From contig SSMU01000009.1 in NCBI GenBank assembly GCA_004799545.1, forward strand, positions 1 to 64,000: DNA of 64,000 nucleotides, written 5' to 3'. The notes beneath the pieces are model-generated. The model did not search any database. It was not told the origin of the DNA and saw nothing but the letters and a program-made list of their open reading frames with translations. Both the position numbers and the translations under genes were made by a program. This DNA is from Phenylobacterium sp. GTDB taxonomy: Bacteria > Pseudomonadota > Alphaproteobacteria > Caulobacterales > Caulobacteraceae. Positions 28,999-36,483 of this stretch are shown here, one piece after another (the stretch's first letter is position 1; each line of letters begins with the position of its first letter).

Positions 28999-30555
28999 AT
29001 GGAAGCCGGACACAGCAAGATCCAGGGCAGCGAACGCCAAGCCCCCGCCGCCGCCTACCTCCACGCCGCCGCCGCCGATGAACCGGTCGAGGTCAGCATC
29101 TACCTGAAGGACCAGGAGCCCGATCCCCTGGCCCCGGGCTATCGCCCGCAGACCGAGGCCGAGCTGGGCCAGGCGCGCCAGGCGCTCTACGGCCCGCAGC
29201 TCGCCCAGCTGTCCGAATTCGCCACCCAGCACGGCATGACGGTGCTCGACAGCGACCCGATGCGCCGCCGGCTGAAGGTGACCGGCCCCGCCAGCGCCCT
29301 GCAGACGGCCTTCGGCACCCAGCTCGGCTACTACCGCGCCGACGGCCAGGCGCCGTTCCGCGCCCGCGTCGGCGTGCTCTCCGCGCCCAGCGACATCGCC
29401 GCCAACATCGAGGCGGTGCTGGGCTTCGACACCCGCCCGCTCGCCACGCCGAAGCTGCGGCTGGCCGAAAACCCGCACGCGGCGACCCAGCTGACCCCGA
29501 ACGTGGTGGCCAAGCTCTACCAGTTCCCGGTCGCCAAGGCCGCCAACCAGTGCATCGGCCTGATCGAGCTCGGCGGCGGTTTCCGCGCGAGCGACAACAA
29601 CCGCGCCTTCAAGGCCATGGGCCTGCCGACCCCGAAGGTCACGGCGGTCTCGGTCTCCGGCGGCAAGAACCAGCCCGGCGTCAACACCAACGCCGACGGC
29701 GAGGTGGCCCTGGACATCCAGGTGGCCGGCGGCGCCGCGCCCGGCGCGGCCATCGCGGTCTATTTCGCCCCCAACACCACCCAGGGCTTCGTCGACGCCA
29801 TCACCCACGCGGTGCACGACCAGCAGTTCAAGCCCTCCGTGCTGTCGATCAGCTGGGGCTCTTCCGAGAACGGCTGGACCCAGCAGACCATCAACGCCAT
29901 GAGCTCGGCCTTCCGCGACGCCGCGCGCCTCGGCGTCACCGTCTGCGCCGCGGCCGGCGATAACCTCGCCCCCGACGGCCAGACCGACGGCAAGGCGCAC
30001 GCCGACTACCCGGCCTCCGACCCCTACGTCGTCGGCTGCGGCGGCACCTACATCACCTTCGAGGCCAATGAGATCACCAGCGAGGTGGTCTGGAACCGCG
30101 GCGATTCCGGCACCGGCGGCGGCTATAGCGCCCTGTTCCCGAAGCCGCCCTACCAGCAGGCGACGCCGGGCGTGGCCCAGGCCCACCGCGGCGTCCCCGA
30201 TGTCGGCGGCGACGCCGATCCCAACAGCGGCTACGACATCGTGGTCGGGGGGGTCGGCGGGGCGATCGGCGGCACCAGCGCCGTGGCGCCCCTGTGGGCC
30301 GCGCTCTTCGCCCTGATCAACCAGGACCTCGGCAAGCCGGTCGGCCTGCCGCACGCCGTGCTCTACGCCTCGCCCAAGGCCTTCCGCGACATCGTCAAGG
30401 GCGACAACAAGGCGGGCGGCGTCGGCTTCAGCGCCGCCCCGGGCTGGGATCCCTGCACCGGGCTCGGGGCGCCGATCGGCGGCGCCGTGCTGACCTCCTT
30501 CCGCGCGGCCGCCACCACCACCACCACGGCGCCGGCGAAGGTCAACGCCGACTGA
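28999..30555 (+). CDS. S53 family peptidase (sedolisin/kumamolisin-like, with pro-domain)
   Basis: Pro-domain MTVLDSDPMRRRLKVTGPASALQTAFGTQLGYY; SISWGSSE; GGTSAVAPLWAAL catalytic Ser; C-terminal Ca-site region. Confidence 0.93.
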   Translation: MEAGHSKIQGSERQAPAAAYLHAAAADEPVEVSIYLKDQEPDPLAPGYRPQTEAELGQARQALYGPQLAQLSEFATQHGMTVLDSDPMRRRLKVTGPASALQTAFGTQLGYYRADGQAPFRARVGVLSAPSDIAANIEAVLGFDTRPLATPKLRLAENPHAATQLTPNVVAKLYQFPVAKAANQCIGLIELGGGFRASDNNRAFKAMGLPTPKVTAVSVSGGKNQPGVNTNADGEVALDIQVAGGAAPGAAIAVYFAPNTTQGFVDAITHAVHDQQFKPSVLSISWGSSENGWTQQTINAMSSAFRDAARLGVTVCAAAGDNLAPDGQTDGKAHADYPASDPYVVGCGGTYITFEANEITSEVVWNRGDSGTGGGYSALFPKPPYQQATPGVAQAHRGVPDVGGDADPNSGYDIVVGGVGGAIGGTSAVAPLWAALFALINQDLGKPVGLPHAVLYASPKAFRDIVKGDNKAGGVGFSAAPGWDPCTGLGAPIGGAVLTSFRAAATTTTTAPAKVNAD

Positions 30556-30635
30556 TCGCCGGGCGCGGGCGTCCCGCCCCGCAAGGGACGTCCGCGCCGC
30601 TGGCGAAGCCGCCGGCCGGCCGCTACTAAGGCGCC

Positions 30636-31517
30636 ATGACCCCAGCCCGGCCCCGCGTCGTCTTCGCCTATGATTTCGACGGCACGCTTGCGCCAGGCTT
30701 CATGCAGAACCACGCCTTCATCCCCGACGAGCTGGGGCTGAACCGCGGCGAGTTCTGGAAGGAGGTCAACCTCCTGGCCCGGGCGCAGCGCGGCGACGAG
30801 ATCCTCGCCTACATGCACCTGATGCTGGCCAAGGCCCGCGAGAAGGGCTTGGAGCTCAGCCTGGAGAGCTGGCGGCGCCGCGGCGCCACCCTGCAGCTGT
30901 TCCCCGGCGTCGAGGACTGGTTCGAGCGGCAGAACGCCCGCGCCGCCGCCCTCGACCTCGACCTGCGCCACTTCATCATCTCGTCCGGCAACCGCGAGCT
31001 GATCGAGGGCTCGCCGATCGCCCGCCACTTCGAGCGGATCTACGCCTCGGCCTTCATGTTCAACCCCGAAGAAGACGCCATCGGCATCGCGCTGGCCGTC
31101 AACTACACCTCGAAGACCCAGTACCTGTTCCGGATCAACAAGTGGACGCTGGAGGAGTGGGACTCCTCCACCCTCAACCGCGCCCAGGAGAAGGACGAGC
31201 GGGCGGTGCCCTTCGACCGCATCGCCTATTTCGGCGACGGCTTCACCGACGTGCCGACCATGCGCCTGGTCACCGACCAGGGCGGCTACGCCGTGGCGGT
31301 CTACGACGCCGACGAGAAGACCAGCCAGGCCGCCGCGGTCAGCCTGCGCGAGGAAGGCCGCGCCCGCCTGGCCGGCCCCGGCGACTACCGCGAGGGCGCC
31401 ACCCTCGACCTGCTGGCCGAGGCGATGCTGAAGGAGATCGGCGCGCGGGCCCATACCCCCGCCCTGGTCCGCTGGCCCGACATCGACCCCCAGCCCGAAC
31501 TGCCGCTGGACGACTAG
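30636..31517 (+). CDS. HAD family hydrolase
   Basis: VVFAYDFDGTLAPGFMQNH; HFIISSGNRELIEGSPIA; IAYFGDGFTDVPTMRLV. Confidence 0.85.
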   Translation: MTPARPRVVFAYDFDGTLAPGFMQNHAFIPDELGLNRGEFWKEVNLLARAQRGDEILAYMHLMLAKAREKGLELSLESWRRRGATLQLFPGVEDWFERQNARAAALDLDLRHFIISSGNRELIEGSPIARHFERIYASAFMFNPEEDAIGIALAVNYTSKTQYLFRINKWTLEEWDSSTLNRAQEKDERAVPFDRIAYFGDGFTDVPTMRLVTDQGGYAVAVYDADEKTSQAAAVSLREEGRARLAGPGDYREGATLDLLAEAMLKEIGARAHTPALVRWPDIDPQPELPLDD

Positions 31518-31539
31518 AGCCTGGCGCGCCGGATGGAGG

Positions 31540-32427
31540 TCAGTCGCTCGTGGTAGCCGATTCTGTACGCGACCCGCGCGAAGCGGAGGTCCACTTCAGG
31601 CTACCGATCGTCAAATCCCAAAATATATCGCGACCATCCGCCAGGATCGCGTAAGCGATGGTGAACGGAAACTCCGAGCCCCGCAGGTATCTCGATATCG
31701 ACCAGGCTGCGTCGAAAACCTGCCGGACGATCCTCGAAGAAGGAGGTGGGTCCTCAGTAAAAAGGCAAGTGTTCCCCGTCGTCACGAGCATTTCCACGAT
31801 CTGGGATTGCGTCATAACCCTGCCTTGACCGTGAAAGAGGTCTACAAGGCTATCAAGCCTAGCGTGTACGCGAACGTCGTGCGGTACGTCGCTAAGCTCT
31901 CTTCTCAATATGGATCGACCACCGCTCGCCTTCTGTTCAAACGACGAGGCGGAAGCGGACCAAATCCATTGTGGCGCGACAAACCCTCTCTGGAGATCCG
32001 AGGTGTCGAACCCACAACCCAATCCTTCTGCAGCCCATGCGCCGGAAACATCGAGCGTCGCATTTATGCTGAGCCGATTTGAGAAGCGATTCGTGGGTTC
32101 CAGAAGAATGACCGCCCGACCCTCCCGAAGAAACTCGTCGGCCGCCACCACGGCTTCCGCAACCGGATAGGTAAGCCCTCCGCGACGATAGGAAGTCGAT
32201 TCAACCCCTCCATCCGACCGAACCAGAACGGCGTCCTGCCCTATGGCGTGAGCGAACGCCCGTACGGCTTGGACCAGGGTTGGGTAGTCAGCGACCGCAG
32301 GAATAAACGCCGCATTCAGGGTCTTCAAACCTGCCAGCCGAAGGAGGCATAGCGACCACCACTTCGGATAGTCCCGTCGGCTCGCCTGCTCCATCAAGGC
32401 ATCGCCGTCCAAGAAGCTCAAAATCAT
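31540..32427 (-). CDS. uncharacterised protein (~295 aa), tentatively nucleotide-binding/ATP-grasp-like
   Basis: Start overlaps HIT gene stop (ATGA); contains VLVRSDGGVESTSYRRGG, VILLEPTNRFSNRLSINATLD, EGLGCGFDTSDLQRG; fold assignment is a guess. Confidence 0.6.
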   Translation of the reverse strand: MILSFLDGDALMEQASRRDYPKWWSLCLLRLAGLKTLNAAFIPAVADYPTLVQAVRAFAHAIGQDAVLVRSDGGVESTSYRRGGLTYPVAEAVVAADEFLREGRAVILLEPTNRFSNRLSINATLDVSGAWAAEGLGCGFDTSDLQRGFVAPQWIWSASASSFEQKASGGRSILRRELSDVPHDVRVHARLDSLVDLFHGQGRVMTQSQIVEMLVTTGNTCLFTEDPPPSSRIVRQVFDAAWSISRYLRGSEFPFTIAYAILADGRDIFWDLTIGSLKWTSASRGSRTESATTSD

Positions 32428-33077
32428 CGCGATGGCATCTCTGATTCTTGCTCGTAATCCATTGCATATCGCAACAGGAGCGCCGTGCGCCGCATGTTCT
32501 CGCCGAACGGATAAGATCGCCAATCGAACATCTTCGGCTGGCCCAAAGCGCCGGCGGTTGCTCGCCTAATAAACTGCCTCTGGAATCGTGCGGCGTTATC
32601 CCAGACCAACCATTCCCCCGGACTCAACGAAAGCGACAGATACGATCGCCCTGCATAGGTGCGGAGTTCCTCGAACCCAGTGAGGCGCTTTCCCTGCCCC
32701 CCTCTGCTTTCGTATGTTTTGAGTACTTCTAGGGAAGCATCTTCCACAGGAATGAAATGCATGTGCGCGTGCTCGCAGCACGCCGCAGTTGGATCTGTTG
32801 GTTCGCCAGAGCCATGCTCCGCAACGACGATAGGTCCACAAGCCGCGACAACGGCCGCGCGCACGCGCTCCACGAATTCCGAAAGTCGAAGTATTGCGTC
32901 TTGATCCAGATGAGCCATGCTATTGATGTGGGCACGCGAAACAACAAGGCTGTAGCCGACCACGAAACAGCCGAGCGTCGGAAGGGCTATGTGCTCTTCG
33001 CTAGAGGCGAAGCTAAGACCATCGTTTGCGCCAACTCGATTTACCTCATCGCAAAAGCTGCACTCCATCGATTCCAT
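32424..33077 (-). CDS. HIT family protein
   Basis: HIT triad CCEHAHMHFIPV preceded by GCFVVGYSLVVSRAHINSMAHLD; CSFC near N-terminus. Confidence 0.82.
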   Translation of the reverse strand: MESMECSFCDEVNRVGANDGLSFASSEEHIALPTLGCFVVGYSLVVSRAHINSMAHLDQDAILRLSEFVERVRAAVVAACGPIVVAEHGSGEPTDPTAACCEHAHMHFIPVEDASLEVLKTYESRGGQGKRLTGFEELRTYAGRSYLSLSLSPGEWLVWDNAARFQRQFIRRATAGALGQPKMFDWRSYPFGENMRRTALLLRYAMDYEQESEMPSR

Positions 33078-33133
33078 CCACTATTTTTGGGTCGGATAGC
33101 TTTGGTCGCCTCAGGATACAGCGAGAAGGGTCT

Positions 33134-33652
33134 ATGACAACAAATTCGCGCGAGGCGCCACAGAGCAACTCAGCCAAGACAGCAAGTCCGAAGAGATCGG
33201 ATGAATTTGAATTGGAAGTCTTCAAGCAATTGTCTGAAGATTTCCGACAGCTGAATCAAATTTTCTGGCAGGCTCCAGTCATCATTATAACAATCACTGG
33301 AGGACTCGGAGTTGCTATAGCTAGTTTGGATGTAACCCGGAGTCTTCGGGTATTTTTACTAATTTTTGCCGGTATATGCAATATATCTTGGATAATTATC
33401 CTTGTTCGACTAAGAATGGTAGTAATGTCAAGATTACTTGATCAGATACATCAATTTTCTCACGATTATTTTCCAGAAGAGAAAAAATCTCCTGCCTCTA
33501 GGCATGTCGTAATGTATATGTTTTGCTTCTTGTTATCGATCACGGGAGTCGCGTGCTTCTACGGGGCCGCAAACAGCGGCGAATTCTTTTCCAACAAAGG
33601 CAAAGAAAAAGGCGCGGCAGAGTATCACGTGACCGTAGTCGTCAAGAAATAA
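33134..33652 (+). CDS. small multi-TM membrane protein, unknown
   Basis: RBS gagaaggg; TM segments APVIIITITGGLGVAIASL, VFLLIFAGICNISWIIILV, HVVMYMFCFLLSITGVACFYGAA; strongly lower GC. Confidence 0.75.
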   Translation: MTTNSREAPQSNSAKTASPKRSDEFELEVFKQLSEDFRQLNQIFWQAPVIIITITGGLGVAIASLDVTRSLRVFLLIFAGICNISWIIILVRLRMVVMSRLLDQIHQFSHDYFPEEKKSPASRHVVMYMFCFLLSITGVACFYGAANSGEFFSNKGKEKGAAEYHVTVVVKK

Positions 33653-33664
33653 CTCGGGAATTCC

Positions 33665-33741
33665 TGGCGCGCCCGGCAGGACTCGAACCTGCAACCACCA
33701 GCTTAGAAGGCAGGTGCTCTATCCGGTTGAGCTACGGGCGC
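33665..33741 (-). tRNA. tRNA-Arg(TCT)
   Basis: GCGCCCGTAGCTCAACCGGATAGAGCACCTGCCTTCTAAGCTGGTGGTTGCAGGTTCGAGTCCTGCCGGGCGCGCCA; anticodon TCT; encoded CCA. Confidence 0.95.
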
Positions 33742-33754
33742 TCGCTCCAGGAAT

Positions 33755-34063
33755 TCAATGCGTCCAGGGGACCTTGCGGTTGAAGGCGAAGTTGTCGGCG
33801 TAGGCCTTGATGATCCGTTTGGCAGGCTTCGGATCGAGCAGCTGGAAGGCGATGCCGTGCTGGTCGGCGTAGCGCACCGCCTCCTCCTTGCTGTCGAACC
33901 ACAGCTGCACCTGGGTGGAGGCGGTGTCGGCGGTCACCGTCCAGCCCATCAGCGGGTCGGAGCGCAGCGCCGATCTCGGCTCGAACTCCAGCACCCATTC
34001 CTGGGTCTTGGCCTTGCCGGACTGCATGGCGGTCTTGGAGGGGCGGAAGATGCGCGCGAGCAT
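33755..34063 (-). CDS. ETC complex I subunit (NDUFS4-like)
   Basis: MLARIFRPSKTAMQSGKAKTQEWVLEFEPRSALRSDPLMGWTVTADTASTQVQLWFDSKEEAVRYAD...KRIIKAYADNFAFNRKVPWTH. Confidence 0.93.
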   Translation of the reverse strand: MLARIFRPSKTAMQSGKAKTQEWVLEFEPRSALRSDPLMGWTVTADTASTQVQLWFDSKEEAVRYADQHGIAFQLLDPKPAKRIIKAYADNFAFNRKVPWTH

Positions 34064-34090
34064 AGTGGTATCCCAATCTCCTCCCAGTCG

Positions 34091-34167
34091 TGGTCGGGGC
34101 GGCAGGATTTGAACCTGCGACCCTCTGCTCCCAAAGCAGATGCGCTACCAGGCTGCGCTACGCCCCG
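34091..34167 (-). tRNA. tRNA-Pro(TGG)
   Basis: CGGGGCGTAGCGCAGCCTGGTAGCGCATCTGCTTTGGGAGCAGAGGGTCGCAGGTTCAAATCCTGCCGCCCCGACCA. Confidence 0.96.
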
Positions 34168-34283
34168 ATCGGACCGGAAGCCCTGCGATATAAGCGTTTT
34201 CGCGCCCGCGCAAACTTGCCGTGGAGTTGCACACAACCTCCGTGCCGTGGACAGGCCCGGAGCGGCCCCGCATCTCTCGGCCC

Positions 34284-34457
34284 ATGACGTTCCTGGCGCG
34301 ACGAGGCATTTCCGGCGGCCGGCTGCGCACCACGCAGTGGAAGAAGCGCGCCCGCGAGAAATTCTGGATCGAGCATCGCGAGACGGTCCACATGGTGCTG
34401 ATCGGCGGCGCGATCGTCGTCGCCGCCAGCTGCGTCGCCTTCGTGGCTCTGGGCTAG
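34284..34457 (+). CDS. small single-TM hypothetical protein
   Basis: MTFLARRGISGGRLRTTQWKKRAREKFWIEHRETVHMVLIGGAIVVAASCVAFVALG. Confidence 0.5.
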   Translation: MTFLARRGISGGRLRTTQWKKRAREKFWIEHRETVHMVLIGGAIVVAASCVAFVALG

Positions 34458-34876
34458 CGCGCCATCAGCTTGAACACGCCGGAGGCGCGGACCACGTCGT
34501 GGCCGCCGACGTAGGCGCGGCCCTCGGCGAAGGCCACCTCCTGCGTCGCGCGGGTCAGCCGGGCCTCGCCCATCACCCATTCGCCGGTCCGGGCCATGTG
34601 CAGGAAGTCGATGGACAGGTGGATGGTCACCGCCCGCCGCTGGGCGCTGCGCCAGACCGCGCCCGCCAGCACTCCGTCCATGAAGGCCGAGAGCATGCCG
34701 CCGTGCACCAGGCCCACGCCGTTGCAGTGGCGCGGCAGGGCGAAGAACGCCTGCTCAACGAGGCCGCCCTCAGACGGCGGCTTCGTGAAATAGGGGCCAT
34801 TGTGGGTGGAGAACAGCCCGCGGCCCTCGGCGAGGACGAACCCCTCCGGCGGCGCGGGCGCAGCCTCGCGCGTCAC
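34454..34876 (-). CDS. PaaI family thioesterase
   Basis: GVGLVHGGMLSAFMDGVLAGAVWRSAQRRAVTIHLSIDFLHMARTGEWVMGEARLTR hotdog-fold pattern. Confidence 0.88.
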   Translation of the reverse strand: MTREAAPAPPEGFVLAEGRGLFSTHNGPYFTKPPSEGGLVEQAFFALPRHCNGVGLVHGGMLSAFMDGVLAGAVWRSAQRRAVTIHLSIDFLHMARTGEWVMGEARLTRATQEVAFAEGRAYVGGHDVVRASGVFKLMAR

Positions 34877-35400
34877 CGACCGAAGATCCGCTGCTCCACC
34901 TTGTCGCCCGGCTGCAGGCCGAGCTCGGCGGCGCGGCCGGCGCGGATCTCAAGCACCGCGCGGATCGTCCCGCCAGCCGGGATCGGGCTCTCGTCCAGCG
35001 GCGCGGCGTTGCGGGCGATCGACAGGATGGTCCCGTCCGGCCGGATGTAGACGATGTCCAGGCCGATCAGGGTGTTGCGCATCCAGAAGCCGACGTTGTC
35101 GGTGGGGCCGCCGAAGTCGAACAGCATGCCGCGGTCGCCGGCCAGCGCCTTGCGGCACATCAGGCCGAACTCCTGCTGCATCGGGGTCATGGCCATCTCG
35201 ACCATGAACCGCGCCGCGCCCTTGGCGCCCACGATGGTCAGCGGCTGCAGCGGGGTGATCTCCGCCTGGCCGCGGCAGTTGGCCGGATCCTGCCTGGGCA
35301 GCTCGGCGTGGGCGGCGGGCGGTTGGGCGCAGGCGCCGAGCACAAGCGCCAGGGCCAGCGCGGCCAGGCCGCGCCGGGCGATCGGTAAGGAGGTTGGCAA
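34873..35400 (-). CDS. DUF192 domain-containing exported protein
   Basis: Signal peptide; ARFMVEMAMTPMQQEFGLMCRKALAGDRGMLFDFGGPTDNVGFWMRNTLIGLDIVYI. Confidence 0.92.
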   Translation of the reverse strand: MPTSLPIARRGLAALALALVLGACAQPPAAHAELPRQDPANCRGQAEITPLQPLTIVGAKGAARFMVEMAMTPMQQEFGLMCRKALAGDRGMLFDFGGPTDNVGFWMRNTLIGLDIVYIRPDGTILSIARNAAPLDESPIPAGGTIRAVLEIRAGRAAELGLQPGDKVEQRIFGR

Positions 35401-35420
35401 GCGAAACTCCGGGCTCGAAT

Positions 35421-36005
35421 CTAGTCCGGATCAGACGCCTCGATCTCGGCGACAACAAGACCCTTCGGGCCCTCGCCGAACCGCACGATGACGTCCTCGC
35501 CGGGCTGCAGGTCCTCCATCCCGGCGCGCCTGAGCGTCTCGATGTGGACGAAGATGTCGCCCGGCTCGTTGTCGCGCACCACGAAGCCGTAGCCCTTGGT
35601 GCGGTTGAACCACTTCACCTTGGCCCGTTCGCGGGGGCCGGTGGCCTGCAGGGGCTTGCGAGCCGGCCGGGCGGTGGCGAAGGAGGTGTTGTCGCGCGCC
35701 TCGCGCGGCCGGCGCTCGGCCGGTGGCGTGGCGGAGGTCTCGTCGAGGTCGAGCACCTCGGCCACCTGCCAGCCCTTCGGCCGGCGGACCACGTCGCAGG
35801 TGATCATCGAGCCCTCGAGCGCGTTCTCCCGCCCGCAGCTGCGCAGCGACGTCACATGCAACAGAACGTCTTTGAGATCGGTCTGGCCCGGGTCGTCGGG
35901 AACGACGAACCCATAGCCCTTGCCTGCGTCGAACCACTTGACGCGCCCGGTGATCCGCAGCGCAACAGCGGCTGCTTCCACCTGGTCAAATTCAAAACCC
36001 GCCAT
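35421..36005 (-). CDS. cold-shock protein with two CSD domains
   Basis: [19 protein letters not shown] and [35 protein letters not shown]. Confidence 0.95.
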   Translation of the reverse strand: MAGFEFDQVEAAAVALRITGRVKWFDAGKGYGFVVPDDPGQTDLKDVLLHVTSLRSCGRENALEGSMITCDVVRRPKGWQVAEVLDLDETSATPPAERRPREARDNTSFATARPARKPLQATGPRERAKVKWFNRTKGYGFVVRDNEPGDIFVHIETLRRAGMEDLQPGEDVIVRFGEGPKGLVVAEIEASDPD

Positions 36006-36130
36006 ATGCCCCTCGGCCCATCACACGGCCAAGAAGAACACTGTTCTCGTACGGGGCTTTTCGTCAATGATGAATTTCAGGCAAGCAACATCGCAGCGAA
36101 TCGCTGGATCGCCGCGGGTCCGGGTTCGCG

Positions 36131-36205
36131 TGGCAGTCCCTAGGGGAGTCGAACCCCTCTTTTCAGGTTGAAAACCTGACGTCCTAACCGATAGACGAAG
36201 GGACC
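36131..36205 (-). tRNA. tRNA-Glu(TTC)
   Basis: GGTCCCTTCGTCTATCGGTTAGGACGTCAGGTTTTCAACCTGAAAAGAGGGGTTCGACTCCCCTAGGGACTGCCA. Confidence 0.95.
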
Positions 36206-36293
36206 GCGGGACGCGAAGGGCGGCTCTATATCCGCCTTCCCCCAGGGGCGCAAGACGCGGCCGTTCAGCGACCTTGGGCCTGGCCCACGCAAG

Positions 36294-36439
36294 CCCTTCC
36301 CCTCGATGGGGAAGGGTTGGGATGGGGTGTGTACGCCGAGGCGAAGGCTGGCCCAACCGGCGCCTGCGCCATCAGCGCCCTTCACCCGATCCCTCGCGCA
36401 CACCCCAATCCCCGCCCTTTCCCCATCGAGGGGAAAGGG
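36294..36439. repeat. ~147-bp inverted-repeat element, copy A
   Basis: CCCTTCCCCTCGATGGGGAAGGGTTGGGATGGGGTGTG ... CACACCCCAATCCCCGCCCTTTCCCCATCGAGGGGAAAGGG. Confidence 0.8.
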
Positions 36440-36483
36440 GGAGCGCTCACCACCGCGCCCGAAGCGAGAATGATTGGTCGGAC

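Larger units (their letters stand above)
31520..33673. mobile_element. candidate tRNA-Arg-associated genomic islet (no integrase seen)
   Basis: 11-bp direct repeat CCTGGCGCGCC at 31520-31530 and 33663-33673, the latter overlapping the 3' end of tRNA-Arg; interior visibly lower in GC than flanks, especially 33.1-33.65 kb. Confidence 0.5.

Noticed and set aside
26243-29107. 954-aa + strand ORF and 727-aa - strand ORF (26526..28709)
   Set aside because: Shadow reading frames of cysK/sseA/metC/kinase genes in very GC-rich DNA; Arg/Pro/Gly- or His/Gln-rich translation with no recognisable domain.
31807-32904. Short + strand ORFs (31807..32082, 31910..32170, 32448..32732, 32659..32904) in the islet
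   Set aside because: Antisense to the HIT gene and its coupled partner; no domain signals or RBS evidence.
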